Shown: in pieces, positions 11,447-24,000 of the stretch
Position numbering within the stretch: position 1 is the stretch's first letter
Layout of the letters: each line of letters begins with the position of its first letter
Assembly (NCBI GenBank): GCA_036346405.1
Contig: CM070548.1
Coordinates: 50,263,779-50,327,778, forward strand
DNA from: Phyllostachys edulis
Taxonomy: Eukaryota; Streptophyta; Magnoliopsida; Poales; Poaceae
Direction of reading: 5' to 3'
DNA: 64,000 nucleotides
The notes under the pieces: generated by a model
The model's input: only the letters and a program-made list of their open reading frames with translations
Told to the model about the DNA's origin: nothing
Database searches by the model: none
Position numbers and translations under genes: made by a program

Positions 11447-12764
11447 TGAAGAATCTAGACCCGCCATTATGAGTTAATCGAGTATTTTGGTGATTAATGA
11501 CAAATCTATATGTGAGACTAACACTTTTATTGACATACCTATTGTGTTGTCTTATTTGGATGAAAATGTGAAAAATCATGGAGGTATGCATTCGACATCA
11601 TATTCTTACATCTTGTTATATTCCTCTGATCCAAAATATAGGTTGAACTCCACTAAAAGTCTAACTTGAATATGTGCATATGTTCTTATTACACATTCGT
11701 GTATGCACATATTTAGGGGGAGTTCATTCTATGTTTTGTGGATTCATTTGTATTGATCCATATTTCCTTATCCACATATATTAAAGATCTTTACTTTGAA
11801 ACATATCATATGAGTATACAAAACTTGTGTAGTTTATATATACTCATATGACTTAATATTTAATTATTTGCAATTGTGATAGCTGTCATCAAATTACCAA
11901 AGAGGGAAAGATTAAAGAATCTTGACCCACCATTATGAGTTAATAGTATGGTGGGGTAATTATTGAAAATCATGTTGTGGGACTAATATTTTCCATGAGT
12001 TGGATGAAATAGGTTGAGTCTCATGATGATGAAGACTTTGGATGACATCATGAGTTGATCGGCATCAAAGTCAAAGTCCAAGTAAAGGATGCATCATGAG
12101 TTGATGCGTATCAAGATCTCGAAGAAAAGGAAATCATCACGTGTCGATGATGTTCAAGAAGAGGAGATGATCACAAGTTGATCATCAAGTCAAAAGAAGA
12201 CCCATCATGTGTTGATAGAGGTCAAGTGAAAGAATGCATCATGGGTTGATGCATATTCAGGTCAAGAACTTGAAGTAAAGGAAATCATCATGTGTTGATG
12301 ATTATCAAGTCAAGAACTCGGTCTTGAAGTGAAGATGTGCGTCATCAAGCTTCAAGAAGATGTGCATGGTAAAGGTATGACTAGCCAGGGCAAAGTGAAG
12401 ATGTGCGTCATCAAGCTTCAAGAATTAGTTTGGGCTTACCTCAACGTGGATTAGGGGAGATCGACAAGTCTCTGAACACCACGGTAAAACATCATCGTGT
12501 CATTGTGGTTTGCCTTCTTGTGCTTTACTATATTACAATTTACATTCCTTGTATCAAATTGCTTATGTGTCTTTGTATGATTGCTATCATTATCAATAGT
12601 CTTATATTGTTGGTGCACTTAGTTGAAACTAGTTGATTTATGTTTTAAATTGTGCAAAACCGAATTGTTGTTAGCTTCCGCATTAGAAATTGGTTTTAGC
12701 CAAAGAAGTTTTTAAAACCGTCTATTCACCCCCCCCCCACTCTAGTCGGCCTCCTCGATCTTAC
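11447..12764 (+). mobile_element. Internally deleted LTR retrotransposon with intact target duplication
   Basis: A 1,318-bp element bounded by TG...CA and GCGTC duplications. It consists of about 110 bases of 5' LTR (TGAAGAATCTAG...), an AT-rich internal 3' untranslated region (about 11,560-11,911), a purine-rich primer tract (ACCAAAGAGGGAAAGAT, about 11,896-11,912), and a 3' LTR from 11,913 to 12,764 whose terminal TG has mutated to TA. The LTR end carries the CTATTCACCCCCCCCC motif common in grass copia LTRs. No gag or pol survives. The matching duplications show that the loss happened after a normal integration. Confidence 0.85.
11913..12764 (+). repeat. 3' LTR of the deleted element
   Basis: 852 bp, related to the LTR at 1-590 in inverse orientation. 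It contains the same spaced near-palindromic array (about 12,030-12,310). The first two bases are TA instead of TG. Confidence 0.8.
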
Positions 12765-12769
12765 AGCGT
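12765..12769. other. Target-site duplication, right copy
   Basis: GCGTC following the terminal CA of the LTR element, identical to 11,442-11,446. Confidence 0.85.
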
Positions 12770-13059
12770 CCTTCCAAGCCAATCGTTGTGCCCCTTCATG
12801 ATGATTGTTGTACCTCCGGATGTGACAGCCAATATCTTCTCTCCACGCGTGGTTATCATTAACAACACACGGGTAACCTCCTTCGAGGACCTCCTCTGCG
12901 GAGGAGAGGTCCTAGAGTGATCCGAAGAAACCCAAAGGGGAGAGGTCCTAGAGTGATCCGAAGAAACCTAAAAGGGAGGTCCAATATGACGTCTAGAAGG
13001 GGTTTGAGGATGGTCTAAAGACTCTTGGGTCCACCTTCTGACCGCTTTGATTGATCTTG
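12770..13059. other. Intervening DNA with a 36-bp tandem duplication
   Basis: No gene recognised. A block starting GAGAGGTCCTAGAGTGATCC is repeated in tandem at 12,904 and 12,940 with one or two differences. This may be MULE or gypsy-derived sequence; the origin is unclear. Confidence 0.5.
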
Positions 13060-16000
13060 GGCCCAGCAAGTTAATTTTAGCCCAGTAAGAATCCAATTTA
13101 TTTATAAATAAGAAAATAAAGATATACCTGTATTATTGACTGGTCAACAATCCTCGTCACCTAATGTAATGATTTCAAAGTTCATTACCAAATTAAAATT
13201 TATAAAGTTATTATTTTATTGGATTTTCAAAAATTTGAAAGAGTTAGTTGCTTTGTTTGAATTTCTGAAGTTTTTTAAAAAAAATTCAAAAAAAATTTAT
13301 TAAAGTTCTTGAAGTTTTATTTGATTTAATTTTGAAAAATAAAAATAAAATTATTTTCTAGAATTTTAAAAGCTTTTTCTAAAATTATTTTAAAGCTAAA
13401 CAAATTTATTTGCAAAGTTAATAGCCAACTTTAAGTTGGAAATAATTTTATTATGTCCAAAATAAATCCAGAATTTCGAGATTTTTCTAGAATTTTGGAT
13501 TTTATTTGCTATTTTCTAAACCCTTTTGAATTAACCAAATTATTTAAAAACATAAATCATTTAAAACCCCTCCACTGTTCTTGGGCCGAAATCCCGCTCC
13601 GGCCCATTCTTCCGCGCACTTCCGCATCCATCGGTCTTGACCGTTGGATTAAAATCCAACGGCCGACCCTCACACACGCCCGCGCCCTCCCTCTCTCCTT
13701 TCCCTTACAGGTAGGCCCAGCCACCATCTTCTTCCACCTCCCCTTCTTCTCCACTCGCAGCTGCACGCCCGCCGCCATTTTCGGTCTCGCACGGAGCTCC
13801 GCCAACCGCCACCCAACTACCGAAGGACCCGTGCGACGTGCGCGTTCAACCCTGCGCCCCACCTCCACCTCCACTCCCCACGTTCTCCCTCTCTCTCTCC
13901 ACCGGTTCGCCCATGCGCCCAACCGCGGCCGCCACGACGCCCGCACACGATCTCCTCCCCTCCACCTCCCCGGCCCCTATAAAAGGGAGCACCGGGTGCG
14001 CCTTGAAGCCCTCATCTCAACACCCCAAGTCCCTCCTATCCTCTCCCTCTTAAACGTCCGAATTTTGGAGTTTACCGCTGGCCACTGCGAGCGCTTTCTT
14101 CTTCAAATCCGGCGCCATCCAAGTCGCCTCGTCGCCGCCGACACCTTCTCCTGCATCGTCGCACCGACGCCGATGCCGTGCGCACGCTGCCCTCGCCCGA
14201 GCGCCCCCGGAACCGCCGCATCGCCTTCAACCTGAACTCCACCGCCGCATTTCATCTCGCCGCCGGGCATCTCGCCACCCACTGCCGCCGTTGTGGTAAG
14301 CACCGGGATCGCCACACCGTCCTCGCTCTTTTGCGCACACCTGCACGGCTCGCCCCGGCGTGAAACGCCGGCGAGCCCACCACCGAGCGCCACCCCTCAC
14401 CGTGCCTACGTGGCATTGCCACCGTGGTGCCACCTCACGCCACGTGGGCGCCACGTCGCCAATTCGCCTATGTGGCGCCACGTCGGAACGCCACCCCTAC
14501 GGCAAAGGCCCGTGGACTTAGTCCGTGTGGGCTGTGTCTATGACACATGGGGCCCACATGTCAGAGTTCAATTTAAAATAGAAAACCCAAGGTTGACGTC
14601 ACCCTTGGGCAATAATTAGAATTTCCTTTAGAAAAATAATTCGGGAAATCCTTTTAATTTACAGATTTAGATTTAAACTTGTAAAATTCATATCTTTTTC
14701 ATCCAAACTCCAAATTGGGTGATTCAAATTGCTAAAATCTTAGAAAATTATTATCTAGCTAAATAAAATAAAATTATTTCATTTGGAGTTAGTTTAAATT
14801 GTCTTTTTGAATTTATTTGAATTTTATTTGAATTTATCGTACTTTCGCGTATAGACTTCGACGATTCTGGAGAGTTAGATCCTTCGGAGGATTTAGAGAG
14901 TCAAGTCTTCAACGAAGGCAAGTTATACCCTTGACCATATTGCTCCCAGTATTTTAAAGCTATTTAATTCAGCTTTTAAATTATTAATTGCATGCTTACT
15001 TTTATTAAATTATTGCAAGTCCCTGTTTAATTACTTAGATATTCCAATTGTTATTGTATAGCCAATTTTGAATATTAAAATGTCATTTCTTTGTCACCAA
15101 TAGATAAATTAGTATGGAAAATATTCACATGCTTAGCAAATGCTTAGAACTTGATTTGATTTTGGGAGGATTTAGCCAAACTATTACAAATTTGTTTAAA
15201 ATTAAATCTATGGTATTGTTTTACCGTAGAGAGTTTATAAAGGTGGTTTTTTACAAATAAAATCAAAAATGGTTTGGACCTAGGCGAAATGGTTGAATGG
15301 TGGGTGCAGGTTTATGCACGGGTTTAATCTGGTTAGGATTAAAGCCCAGGGTTTGATTTGAAAGACACCCAAGTCAATTAAGGACCGGCCTTTGAGCGTT
15401 CCTTTGCTATGCCTATAATGGGCTATGCCTCACCGTACAACCACATGTCTCCAGAATAGGGCGTGGGATCTGGCTGATTAATTTGTGGAGTTCCATCGCG
15501 GTTTATCCTGTCTGTACGTGGGTGGTCTTTCTTGGCCTGTCTTTCATGACTATTTTATTCCCACCTGGCGCAAGAGGGGGCCCTGAACCTGCGGATGGTT
15601 AGTCCAAAGGGGGGCGAAACCTTAGCGAGGCTAGACTGTGGTGGAATGATGCATTGTAAAGGCCTTGTCATGAACTTTAGACTTCTTACCTTAGGCAGTG
15701 AGAGGTGGCATTGACGGATGCCGAACAAACTAGAGGAATCATGTCATGTGGGTAAAGTATACAACCTCTGCAGAGTGTAAAACTATTCGAATAGCCGCGT
15801 CCGCGGTCATGGACATGCTAGCAAAGCCACTTTGAGTTAGACTTGTTTTGGTTTTTAAAAGTGATTTCAACAGATGTTTTCAGGATGGTTAGTCCTGTGG
15901 GAAAATTGGGCGGTTAGCCATTGTGATAGGAGGGTATCTTTCACCATTCAAATTTGGAGGTTATCCACACTATAAAATTGCTGTTTAAAATCTGATTTTA

Positions 16001-16470
16001 GATATAGTATAAAAATGGCCTTGGAAATTAATATGATTATTTAAAATTGAAAATGCTGCTTTATACAAATAAACCCTGCCAATATCCCTTGTTTACCTTA
16101 TGCATGCATTCAATCTGTTACTTGACGGGTGTAACTTGTGAGCATGGTAGTTGTGCTCATACTTGCTTTATGCAAACAAATTTTAGAGGAGAAGGACTTC
16201 ATCATTGGTGTGGATCTCGATGACTAGGCCGCTACCCCAGTCGATTGCCTGTGGCAAGTCGTGTGGCCTACTATTACTACTTTGCTTCCGTTGTATTTTA
16301 CTTTATTTGGCCTCAGGCCCTTTGTAATAAACTCTGGATCATTATTAATAAAATACGTGACATGTTTGTGTTATCACTTTTGTTTGACTGTGTACACTAG
16401 AAATCCTGGACTAGTGTATGAACACAGAGAATTCGGGATCCTTCGCTCCCGAGTTCGACACCCAATATGT
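13060..16470 (+). mobile_element. Long gypsy-type LTR, plus orientation
   Basis: About 3.4 kb with the architecture of the long LTRs of rice chromovirus-type gypsy elements: an AT-rich U3 (13,090-13,560), a GC-rich C/T-rich leader (13,560-14,500) with a strong TATA box, then a long R/U5. The tract near 15,760-15,800 (ACAACCTCTGCAGAGTGTAA, then AACTATTCGAATAGCC) is shared, inverted, with the solo LTR near 58,650. Neither end nor a target duplication could be fixed. No internal domain adjoins, so it is a solo or truncated LTR. The 260-codon frame at 13,453-14,235 lies in the leader and is not considered a gene. Confidence 0.65.
13978..13985 (+). promoter_or_regulatory. LTR TATA box
   Basis: TATAAAAG in the context CCCCTATAAAAGGGAGC at the U3/R transition of the long LTR. 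Confidence 0.7.
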
Positions 16471-16559
16471 GCGATGTGCTGCTCGGGGCGCAAGGCAACT
16501 CAATCTCAGATTATACATATCATGGTCCACTTAGAATGAGTGAAACAACCACCGTATCA

Positions 16560-17168
16560 CAGCGCCCCATGTATGCCCTTATGCTCTTGGTAGGAGCACG
16601 GTCGCCGATTAGAAATAACACAAATTAACCCCCTCGGGACCCTCAAGAATAGTCCCCTGACCGTAGTAAATTTTGAAATTGGTGACATCCGACATATTTG
16701 ACGCACTGCAACGTAAAGAAGATTTCCACAATTAATCACATATCTCAAACTAGACTACCCACCGAAAAGTATTATGTACAACATACTACACTACATAATC
16801 GTATATCTAAAACTATGTAATCCATTCGGTTAAAAAAATTACCTGACAGGTAGGCGACCAGACATGTAGCGCTTTGCTAGCTTCTCTCTTCCTCTCCTTT
16901 CCCTCCTCTTTTTTCTGAATAAAAGTGAGTTTTACCCGAATTTTAGGGTTTCAATGATCTTTTATAGGAGAGAGTGTGTCCCTATAGCCAGTTGAACTAG
17001 CGATAAGGAGATCTGGGGACTGTTTTGGACTGTTGGGCCCTCTGTCGCTAGGGGCTAGGCCGCTGTCGCCAATTGAACTGGCAACAGGAGTATAGTTTTG
17101 TAATTATTTTTTTAACTATTTATTTTTGTAATTATCTTTTTAAAATAATATTATTTTTTAAAAATTCG
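16560..17168 (-). mobile_element. One end of a PMD-carrying TIR element
   Basis: The last 600 bases of this stretch match the right end of the element at 50,962-55,285 in the same orientation. Shared features are a C/T-rich exon-1-like block (about 16,870-16,915), an AT-rich step, GTCGCCA...TGGCGAC-like palindromic units at 16,985-17,090, and an AT-rich terminus ending in AAAAATTC near 17,168. On the minus strand an exon-like piece with KREASKALHV-like coding ends in a CAG|GTAATT donor at about 16,850, in the position of the PMD exon 1 of the larger copy. The other end and the rest of the gene are absent; the fragment abuts the long LTR. Confidence 0.6.
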
Positions 17169-17221
17169 CTATTTGGCTAATGCTGCTCTGGTTTGACATT
17201 GTAGTTGATGACGATTATCTT

Positions 17222-18175
17222 AGAGTACAAATTGCACTACGGATCATCACCGGACTCGTCCGACTCGTTCAACTAGGTCATCAAACTCACAAGTTACATA
17301 GCTAGATCACTAAAGTAGTTTATGTGGATCACTTTAGGTCACTAGTGCGCAAGGTCGGATAAGATTGATGACATGGCATGTTGACTCGTGTCGCTGTGGC
17401 ATGGGTCCCACATCTACTCCCAAAAATCAAGCTCAGACCACCTTCAATATTGTATTTTAGCCCGTTCAAATGAGGAGAGAGAAGACATTGAATCGATTCA
17501 ATATATTGGAAGAACTGATTCCAACAAAAAAATACATAGAACCAGACTCTACTTAGGAGTCGATTTAAAGCATTAAACAACTACATAGGAGAGAGTGCGG
17601 TTGAGAGATGATATTATTATTTTGTGTTTTTTTTAATATAACGTGGGTCCCAGTTATTAGTAGGAATCGGTTCAATACATTAGAGAAAAACAGACTCAAT
17701 TCCTAAAATATTTATGTGATATAACTTTAAATTGATATCAGTTCAATACACCAAAGATGCTCTCATCCCCCTCTCACAGCCTCTCCAATATCCGCGACCT
17801 TTGACTTCGCTTGGCCTAAATCCCGTGTCTCCCAGCAAATATGGTTAGACATTAGCATGCGCCACTATCCTCGCGATCGCCTTAGTCACTGCACTCATAG
17901 GGTGTTCAAACAGAGAGAAAATTGTGGCCAAAACTTCGGGGGTTTGAGTGCAAATTGCAATGGCCATGCATGTCGCCATGTGCCACTCATGTGCACCTCA
18001 TGCCACGGTAGAACATGTCAGCATGCCATGTCATCTGTGGTACTCGGGTTGTCAAGCAAATGACTTAGAGTGACACACTTAAACAAATTTAGTTATCTAG
18101 ATATACAGTTTGAAAGTTTCATGACCTATGTGAACTGAACGAAAAAGTTCACTGACCTGTAGTGCAGTTTACTCT
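17222..18175. mobile_element. Non-autonomous DNA element with about 190-bp inverted repeats
   Basis: The segment from 17,223 (GAGTACAAATTGCACTAC) reads inverted as 18,175 downward (GAGTAAACTGCACTAC). Similarity continues over nearly 200 bases to about 17,400 and 17,960 (shared: ATAGGTCATGAAACT-like, TAGATAACTAAA-like, GATGACATGGCATG). Long TIRs without coding capacity fit a non-autonomous MULE-like element. No convincing target duplication was found. The middle (17,430-17,760) has repeated GATTCAATA/GTTCAATACA motifs and may be a second small insert. Confidence 0.6.
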
Positions 18176-19030
18176 TTGTTTTAAGAACATGCTTTGGTCT
18201 AGTTTAGTTTATCGTACATTCATTGTACGATCTTTGATGTATCAGCTTTCGATATAGCTAGTTTTACATGTTGAAATTTAGTAACTTCGTTGGTGCGAAA
18301 CATTCTTTTTTTTCCTTAACTAAGAGTGCATTAACTTTTTTTTATAACTCAAGTGGTTTTTCCATGGTATGGAGCAATTCACTCCATTTGAAATTATAAT
18401 CGACAGATGGGAATGCAGAAATTTAAATTTTGCAGGAAAAAGAATGTTTCTTTGAAAATTACGACGATATAGTCCCCCTTTGTTTAAGATTGAGGCTAAA
18501 TTTGAGAGACTTCGAAATTTGAAAATTTGGAAACACTCTAAAAGTTTACGCTAGTTTTCTTAAAACACACGGAACATTGCTTAGTCAGAGTTGATCAAGA
18601 TAATCTTGTTTTGGTAGAACTGTTTTCAAAATACTTTAGTGTTTGATTACCTGCTTTTTGTTTTTGTAAACCACGTTACAACAGTGATATTGTTGCATTC
18701 CAAATAACAGAAGATAACATGAATAATTTAGAAAACAAAAAAAATATCACCTGGGGGGATATGAAACGATCAGTCACTTGATAAAACATAATTTGTTAAA
18801 CTTAAAATCTGATTTGCATGTTCTAATTTACCAAATAGGGTGCTATATTTTTCACATTCACTTTCCATAACAACTTGGGGAAATAAGCATGACACAACAA
18901 CCGTAAATTGGCACCTCAGGTACAATCAGATTGAGAGAAACGTTAGGGCTACAATTCTACAAAGGGTGCATAATTACAGGAAATGCATTGGTCCATCGCA
19001 ATAGACCTCCACCTTAAATCTAAAGGAAAA
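18176..19030. other. AT-rich intergenic DNA
   Basis: No gene, RNA or clear repeat boundary recognised on either strand. Confidence 0.5.
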
Positions 19031-19100
19031 TTTTTGTTTGTGCCACTAGAAATATGTACAAATTCGATTCTGTCACCGAAAATTTGACCATTTCATTTAT

Positions 19101-20226
19101 GTCACTAAATCTTTTGGCTCCATATTGCTATTGTCACTATCGTCAGTCAAGGCACTTTGACTGTTAGCTTCTGCTTCTTTGACCGGCTAGACGACAACAG
19201 GATAGCAAAGAAAGACCGAAATACCCATGTTGGCAGTGGGTCCCAAGTCGAATAGAGGGAGAGGGGCGACGATGAGCCTCGATGGCCGGACGACCACTAT
19301 GGTGAGCGCATGTGGTGTTTTAGGATGCGAAGAACCCATTTTTGAGGACGCACGGTGACATGGGCAGCTATGGAGGTCAGAAGGGGAGGGAAGGGGGGTA
19401 GGCGGTCGCTATGGAGAGGGAGGTCTCATCGGCGACAAGACCCTGCGGGATTTCGACCAGCTAAGGGGAGCACGAGCACAACACGAGCTCAGGGAAGCTC
19501 TAGGTGGTGCCAGTTCGTCGTGAGCGGGGCTGGTGGTGACGAGGGGCATGGCGGCAAGGAGGATGGTGGCGGCGCTACACAATGAAGGGGATGGAAGGCG
19601 GAGGTGGGGGATAGCTTCAGCTCGACGACGCACACCTCGTGATGCGGTCGGCGTGGCGAGTAGATGACGGGGTCGGCAAATGGTCGGAGATGAAGATGAG
19701 GGTAGCGGCACGGCTGACGGGAACGAGGACTTTGATGACGATGTAGCTACACAGAGGAACCAATTTTGAAGGAGACGTCGAGATGGGGACAAATTTAAAC
19801 GGATTACCAAAAGGGTCGCAGATGGTGGCGTCGGTTCGTCGAGTTTAGAGGCGACGTTAATGCTGGTAACGATAGTGACGGGTCTCGAGAGGTTGGGGGA
19901 AGGAATGAAAGAAGCTAGCCGTCGTTGCCGCTGTTGGTTTGAGGGGGAGGGCGCTGAAGTAGAGCAAGACGACTTTGAGGCTTTGTTGCATGTCATGTGC
20001 ATCTACCAAACTTGCATATTGTGCTAGAATTTTTTTTTTCTCATTCATGAAGGTGAAGGACTGAGAAACATTACATTCTCATTACAACTAAAGTGCTACT
20101 TGACTAGAACAACATATAATAGAATAAATATGTCAATTTACCATGTCCGTTAGGTCTCATGACAATCAAAGGGGTCTTGACTGAGGACAGTGGCAATAGC
20201 AATATGGAGCCAAAAAATTTAGTGGC
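19101..20226. repeat. 1.1-kb unit bracketed by a 55-bp inverted repeat
   Basis: 19,101-19,155 and 20,172-20,226 are inverted copies with few differences (core GGCTCCATATTGCTATTG). Between them is GC-rich, purine-skewed DNA with a 197-codon minus-strand frame (19,409-20,002). That frame is Ser/Pro/Arg-rich, without a recognisable domain, and is not called a gene. Probably a degenerate DNA transposon; the superfamily is not assigned. Confidence 0.5.
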
Positions 20227-20259
20227 AATAGCAACATGGTGTCCAGACGAATCGGGTAA

Positions 20260-20883
20260 AGGAAGAAAAGGGCGGATTTGGTAAGATCCAAGTTCGCTCG
20301 CTGACACCAAACCCTACATAGGTCGTCTCCGCCGCCGGTCGGGAAGCGTGAGAGGAGAGAGATAGAAGAAGAGAGAGAGAACGCTGGTCAGATCACGGTA
20401 CATCCGTGGACGGCTCAGATTTAGGAGGGATGTCCATTCGGGTGTACCATATCCTCTTTCGAATAATTACAGCGTACCACTTGTTACCTTGCAATGTACT
20501 TATAGACTCGTGTTTCTCTCTCTCTCAAATAAAGAGACTCGTGTAGCTCACTTCAACCAGAAGGGCACAAGGAAGCCGGTGAGCCGGTTGGGATAACAAA
20601 TGGGGCTAATGAGTAATGACTTTGAGAAAGATACTATGGAACGTGAAGTAGAACATGTTTGAGGGCCGGACTAAGATTACACAAACAGACCCACAATCAG
20701 CACAGCGCTAAACCTATTCTATACACAGCCAAATGTGGCACTATGCTATGGCATTAACTATTTGCTCTACCTTTTCTTTTCTCTTGCCTACACTAGTGCC
20801 TTCTTCCAGGCATCCTTCAATTACAAGCACATGAATTAAAACTATATGCTAATATAAATAAATAAAAATAAAACATGAATATG
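20260..20883 (-). other. 3' flank of the lipase gene
   Basis: Non-coding. It should contain the 3' untranslated region (AT-rich directly after the stop codon at 20,884). No clear AATAAA signal was found on the minus strand in the first 100 bases. Confidence 0.5.
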
Positions 20884-21072
20884 TCACGGCTTCCGGAGGG
20901 CTGATGCGGCTCCCATTATTACAGCCATTACAATCCCCAGGCCAGCACCAAGTGATGCACCTACAGCAGCAGCTGTGACAGACCCATCTCTTCTCTGGGG
21001 CTTCTGCTTCGCTTGCAAAGATGCCGCCCTCTCCCTCGCCAGCTCCAGCGACAATCTCTCATGAGCAAGCTC
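20884..21072 (-). CDS. Lipase gene exon 14 (last)
   Basis: 62 codons plus TGA at 20,884-20,886. Acceptor TTGGACAG|GAG. It encodes a charged helix (ELAHERLSLELARERAASLQ) and a Gly/Ala-rich hydrophobic segment (GASLGAGLGIVMAVIMGAAS) with glycine-zipper spacing, possibly membrane-inserted. Confidence 0.88.
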   Translation of the reverse strand, partial: ELAHERLSLELARERAASLQAKQKPQRRDGSVTAAAVGASLGAGLGIVMAVIMGAASALRKP

Positions 21073-24000
21073 CTGTCCAAGCAATGTTCAGAGCTACAGC
21101 TAAAAATAAATACACATAATACACCTTAAAGTGCGACGATAATCTTTATTGTATACTCATCATAATATACCAAAAACACAGATCGTGGAAAGCCCCCTTC
21201 CATTGGATTTTCAACCTAAGACTAGTGGAATCGTGCCAATCAGGCCAATGAGCAATTAGATTTTCACTGAACAGCCTATTTGCTGCTAGGCAAATTTTCA
21301 AGGCTAGCAAACTAAATACATTTTGTGTCACATGCACCTATCAAGTCCAAAAAATTCTGAAAGGCACATATGTAAGGAAAGACAAAAGTACCTCAAATGC
21401 TGATTCTTCATTACTGAGAATTACTCGATGTACTAGTTGACGAAGGGCAGTAACACCCTCCACATGCATAACAATGTCCTTCCTCTGAAATGGTGACAGT
21501 GCAAAGTTTACTGGATGAAAAGCAGTTCTGTCTGAAGGATCCTTGGTCCCCAAAATGCCACTAGTTGAACTGATGTGGCGCAAACTATTTGTAGCACTTG
21601 GCATTAGAAATGGGGAAGAGTTTACAACTTTGGTCATATCAGGAGAAGCTTGATATGCTTCCATAGCCGAACTGAATAATGTGTTCTGTTCATGCGCGCT
21701 GACAGAGAATTTGTTGGTTATTGCAAGAATCCAAGGAACACCAAGAGCCTTGGCTTCATCCAAGAGAAGTGAAAGAGCTGGCTGAGGTTGAGAACTGTTG
21801 TACTGGTAATACTGTGGAATTCGATGTGCTAGGTTATGCACAACAATAACTAGGTCAGTCTTCCTGCTGATATCATGCATTCCTAACTGCAATTCTTCTT
21901 TGAACCGCCTAACTTCTAAAGGTAGCTCCTGTTAGAATAAAGGTTTATAATGAGTACTTTTAGGGGTTCAATAATCAGGATATAGAAGACATGAAAGTAT
22001 GAAACTGCTGTGATGTATACTCTCTACTCTCCGTATATGATGGAGGAGTTCACTGGATAAGAAGTTAAGAACAAATTACTTAAAAAGTTGAAATTGACTT
22101 ACTAGGGTGATTGCTCCTACAAATGTATAAGCTTGTCTGACGATTAAGTGACTGAAATTAGTACCAGGTTCAACAATTGTTTTACAGAAACTAGAATATT
22201 AGAATTTTCCATTGCACCATAAAACCAAATTTTAGTTTATAGTAATAACACCTACCAGTCGCGTGTTTCAGAACAAATCCAAGGTATTACTACCCTTAAG
22301 AGATCAAACATATGGATAAACAATGGAAATAAGACAAAATAGTTCTAAACATCGAGTGATAAAAAAATGGAACAAAGTATATTTTCCTGGACAGTGTTTC
22401 TGGTTCACACAGCTCTATGTTTATTCTACGTAGTTATAACCCTGTTTGTACTATTGCTTTGAATACTGCAGTGAAGCTTAATGTGGGTATACAAAATTAT
22501 GTAGAGAATACAGTTGCAGTTCTAGACTTATAGTAGCGTATAACTTCTTCACACACAAACTCAAATAAAATCCCAACATGTTATTATGACTAAAATCATG
22601 CGACAAGTTAATGCTGCATTCTTAACAGAACACAAATAATGTAAAATTTAAGTCAAAAGAAAACAGTGCACTAGTGCAGTATGAACATTTTGTTTCAGAA
22701 ATCATGAATTGAGAAGTGTACTTGCTAGAATTGACAGTCTCATATGGTAATGTAAAATTATTAAAATATAAATGCATAACACTATGTCAATGTTCTTAAG
22801 AAAAAACATTTCCCATTTAGTTTTTTTTAAAAATGAATGGTGGCCTGGTGTGTGGTCAACCTGGTTGACAAGTATGTTTATAGCATTTTCTAGGTAAAGT
22901 AGCCATTGGGATTATATCCATTAGACAATCAAGAACATAGTGGTTATGACATACTATGATGCGCGCGGTTAGCCTTTTAAGACTTTGACCACTGATATAC
23001 GTAAAAGTATCTAGATTTGTCATATAGAAATGGTATTAATATATTTGTCATCGAAATACTTCAACTTTTGTTGATATATAATTAGAAAAAGTAATGGTTA
23101 AAGGTGTGTATCGGTATTGATGTACAAAACAAGTAAAGCATTGCACAGTTGCATCCAAAAAAAAACAAAGATAATGTTCTATCATATTATTTCACAAACA
23201 TTACAAGTATTTACTCACAAGTAATAAAATTATTGTTAAAATTAGGAAAGAGGTTAAGTCAGACTTTTCTTGGGAAATGCCATGCGCAGAAAATGATGCG
23301 CACAAACAGTAGTCGGGGTACTGTAGCAGCCGGGCAGCAGCCATGAATTCATGAATCTTCCTTGGCAGGCACAATTAAAGATTAGATTAGGTTTCCTTAG
23401 TTAGGATAGGATTGTTAAGAATGATAGTGTTGTACATTCTTTCTCTCTCTCTCTCTCTATCTCTCTAGCTCATGTGGCTCATAAGGCCTATGTAACAATG
23501 TCTATATATACCTCTCAATTAATAAATAAGCTGTAGAGTTGTGAATAGTAAAACCCTAGTCATCTTTTTAACATGGTATCAGAGCGACTCCAACCCTAAT
23601 CCTCTCCCCATCAGAATTCACCTAGAAGTCGCCGCCGCTGCAGGCCGGTAGGCTCCTCACCACTGGGGTTCCTCTCCTTCGGATCTGGTGAGCTCCTGAT
23701 CCTGGTATCTCCGCCCAAGCCATCGATCTTCATCGCGCGCCCGAACCTCTAGATCTCCATTGCGCCCGAGCCTCTGGATTTCTATCACGCCTGAGGATCT
23801 TCCGAGTCGATCCGGGGGATCTGGCGCATCTTCTTCACTTCTTCACCTGGAGCAGAGGCCCGACATCGCCTCCTCGCCTCTCCTCCGGATCCGCACTGTA
23901 GCAGAGGCCCGACGTCGCCTCCTCGTCCCACCTCTGCTTGGGCCGGTGAGCCCAACGTCGCCTCCTCGCCTCTCCTCCGGATCCGCGCGGTGCATGTTGG

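Noticed and set aside
1..12480. Inverted similarity between 1-590 and 11,447-12,480 as the terminal inverted repeats of the MULE
   Set aside because: The right copy is bounded by TG...CA with a perfect GCGTC duplication and has a polypurine tract, so these are two LTRs of one family in opposite orientation.
13453..14235. 260-codon plus-strand ORF
   Set aside because: It lies across the TATA box and leader of a long LTR; the composition is GC/CT-driven, with no domain.
19409..20002. 197-codon minus-strand ORF
   Set aside because: Ser/Pro/Arg-rich low-complexity frame inside an inverted-repeat unit, with no domain or splice context.
23574..23585. TGGTATCAGAGC motifs as part of a tRNA gene
   Set aside because: They are primer binding sites next to LTRs; no cloverleaf or A/B box is present around them.
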